Part shown: in pieces, positions 5,157-5,768 of the stretch
Layout of the letters: every line of letters begins with the position of its first letter
Position numbering within the stretch: position 1 is the stretch's first letter
Source: Dehalococcoidia bacterium
Lineage (GTDB): Bacteria > Chloroflexota > Dehalococcoidia > JAUYDP01
Assembly (NCBI GenBank): GCA_030691805.1
Contig: JAUYDP010000334.1
Location: 1-5,768, forward strand
Length of the DNA: 5,768 bases
Direction: 5' to 3'
The notes under the pieces: model-generated
Databases searched by the model: none
What the model was told of the DNA's origin: nothing
The model's input: only the letters and a program-made list of their open reading frames with translations
Position numbers and translations under genes: made by a program

Positions 5157-5296
5157 ATGTCATTCTGAGCGATAGAGAAGAATCTTCACCTCTTCCGAGC
5201 CCACCCACTACTTCGGAGACGGTGAGATTCTTCGCCTCCGCTGCGGTGCGGCTAGAGTAAGATAGTATTCGGCCCCGCTCCGGCTCAGAGTGACAT
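5157..5296. mobile_element. MITE-like palindromic element, 140 bp
   Basis: Terminal inverted repeats of 14 bp, ATGTCATTCTGAGC (5157-5170) and GCTCAGAGTGACAT (5283-5296), match at 13 of 14 positions. Inner arms continue the symmetry: GAAGAATCTTCACC (5177-5190) against GGTGAGATTCTTC (5221-5233) with one extra base, and TCCGA (5194-5198) against TCGGA (5213-5217). The loop is about 14 nt. The right arm carries about 40 nt without counterpart on the left (roughly 5234-5282), probably an insertion or a diverged part. Repeats with GTCATTCTGAGCG...GAAGAATCTCACC arms are frequent non-coding repeats in Chloroflexota and some other phyla. No transposase is present and no target-site duplication is visible. 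It fills most of the gap between the zinc-finger gene and the GXGXG gene. Confidence 0.75.
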
Positions 5297-5321
5297 TAAT
5301 CGTATCCACTGCAGTCAGACG

Positions 5322-5543
5322 CTAGGCAGCATACCGAACCACTTCAAGCTCAGCGGCTTTGTCTACGGACTCAAGGATCCGGTCGACACCAGCCATCACG
5401 GTGTCCGCCAAGACATATTCGTGACATTGGGAGCATTGGATAACGGGGAGCCCTTTCACGATAACAATGTTCGTGTCACCCACTTTGAACGGGACATCCG
5501 TGACTCGGTCCTCCATAATGCCACCACACACACGGCAAATCAT
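5322..5543 (-). CDS. YgiT-type (MqsA N-terminal-like) zinc-finger protein, orphan
   Basis: Small protein of 73 residues from ATG 5543. It has the YgiT-type zinc-finger layout: Cys3-x2-Cys6 followed by GG, a beta-rich middle (VPFKVGDTNIVIVKGLPVIQC), then Cys37-x2-Cys40 and a short helix (AGVDRILESV). This is the zinc-binding half of MqsA-like antitoxins, usually encoded next to a small toxin (MqsR or DUF4258 type). The helix-turn-helix half of full MqsA is absent, as in most YgiT-type proteins. No partner toxin gene fits in the 54 nt upstream or in the repeat-filled 200 nt downstream, so it appears orphan. A longer frame from ATG 5573 adds ten residues but has no Shine-Dalgarno, while GGAGG (5552-5556) lies 8 nt before ATG 5543. 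It sits within a split glutamate synthase cluster, where it has no known role. Confidence 0.8.
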   Translation of the reverse strand: MICRVCGGIMEDRVTDVPFKVGDTNIVIVKGLPVIQCSQCHEYVLADTVMAGVDRILESVDKAAELEVVRYAA

Positions 5544-5551
5544 AGCTTCCG

Positions 5552-5556
5552 CCTCC
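5552..5556 (-). promoter_or_regulatory. Shine-Dalgarno deciding the zinc-finger gene start
   Basis: GGAGG on the minus strand with 8 nt to ATG 5543. It lies inside the longer open frame that begins at 5573 and supports the internal start. Confidence 0.7.
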
Positions 5557-5627
5557 GAAAATCCTTTTCCCATTTGCGAAAGTCCGGCAAATATTAAGTA
5601 TATAGAGTTTCCATTAGGAGGGCCACG

Positions 5628-5768
5628 TCAGGTTCCCGCCATCTTGACGCCCAACACGTTCATCTCCGTGTCGGTGAGGCCGATGGCACGCAGGTGCAGG
5701 CGGTTGCCCCGAACGCTCTCCAGGGCATTGATGCCCATGCCTCCCAGCATGTCCTTTATCTCGTGCTC
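5628..5768 (-). CDS. FMN-binding glutamate synthase domain protein, 3' end (partial)
   Basis: Only the last 46 codons and the TGA (5628-5630) are in the window; the gene runs off the right edge. The visible protein begins EHEIKDMLGGMGINALESVR and continues GNRLHLRAIGLTDTEMNVLG, ending in VKMAGT. This resembles the C-terminus of the FMN-binding glutamate synthase family (the synthase domain that makes glutamate from 2-oxoglutarate and ammonia), where the pattern 'MLGGMGINaieSlRGNRl.LRg.Gl...el.vLGvKhAG' is usual. The downstream GXGXG gene on the same strand supports the call. The family would carry FMN and a 3Fe-4S cluster, but those regions are outside the window. It is followed after 84 nt by the zinc-finger start; the AT-rich gap (5585-5610) shows no clear promoter. 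Confidence 0.82.
   Translation of the reverse strand, partial: EHEIKDMLGGMGINALESVRGNRLHLRAIGLTDTEMNVLGVKMAGT

Noticed and set aside
5574..5627. Promoter in the AT-rich gap before the zinc-finger gene (TATACT, TAATAT on the minus strand)
   Set aside because: No -35 hexamer occurs at 16-18 nt from either candidate -10 element, so AT-richness alone does not support a call.

Overview
The window reads as a chromosomal segment of an uncultured bacterium, most likely a Chloroflexota (Dehalococcoidia-like) lineage. That placement is inference. It rests on a glutamate synthase split into separate FMN-domain and GXGXG-domain genes, a GT-C glycosyltransferase with a C-terminal beta-domain of a kind common in that phylum, and two kinds of palindromic dispersed-repeat sequence. 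No marker gene for taxonomy is present.

Layout. (a) Positions 1-690, plus strand: a compact YefM-YoeB type II toxin-antitoxin module with its own sigma70-like promoter, a paired GTAC operator and a perfect Shine-Dalgarno. On both sides it is bounded by short inverted-repeat sequences ending in ACGTTNGCC that resemble integron attC sites. The module may therefore be a gene cassette of about 643 bp. (b) Positions 724-3902, minus strand: a tightly packed probable operon, read right to left: thermonuclease-like lipoprotein, a 652-residue GT-C membrane glycosyltransferase, a DUF503/YlxP-like protein and an FmdB-type zinc ribbon, with gaps of 9, 12 and 14 nt. (c) Positions 3968-4228: a tandem array with an exact 108-bp period, built on 28-bp palindromes, followed (toward higher coordinates) by a terminator-like hairpin for the gene to the right. 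(d) Positions 4293-5768, minus strand: pieces of a split glutamate synthase. The 3' end of an FMN-binding synthase gene runs off the right edge and a stand-alone GXGXG beta-helix gene lies downstream. Between them sit an orphan YgiT/MqsA-type zinc-finger protein and a 140-bp MITE-like element with 14-bp terminal inverted repeats.

How it works together. The glutamate synthase parts belong to ammonium assimilation, and FMN domain then GXGXG domain is the same order as in full-length GltB. The central operon mixes envelope functions (lipoprotein nuclease, lipid-linked sugar transferase) with two small conserved proteins of poorly known role. The toxin-antitoxin module lies convergent to that operon and looks autonomous.

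Several start codons were moved inward from the longest reading frame because a good Shine-Dalgarno lies before the internal ATG or GTG (yefM, yoeB, GXGXG protein, zinc-finger protein). The partial gene at the right edge, 46 codons plus stop, was found by translating the edge by eye.
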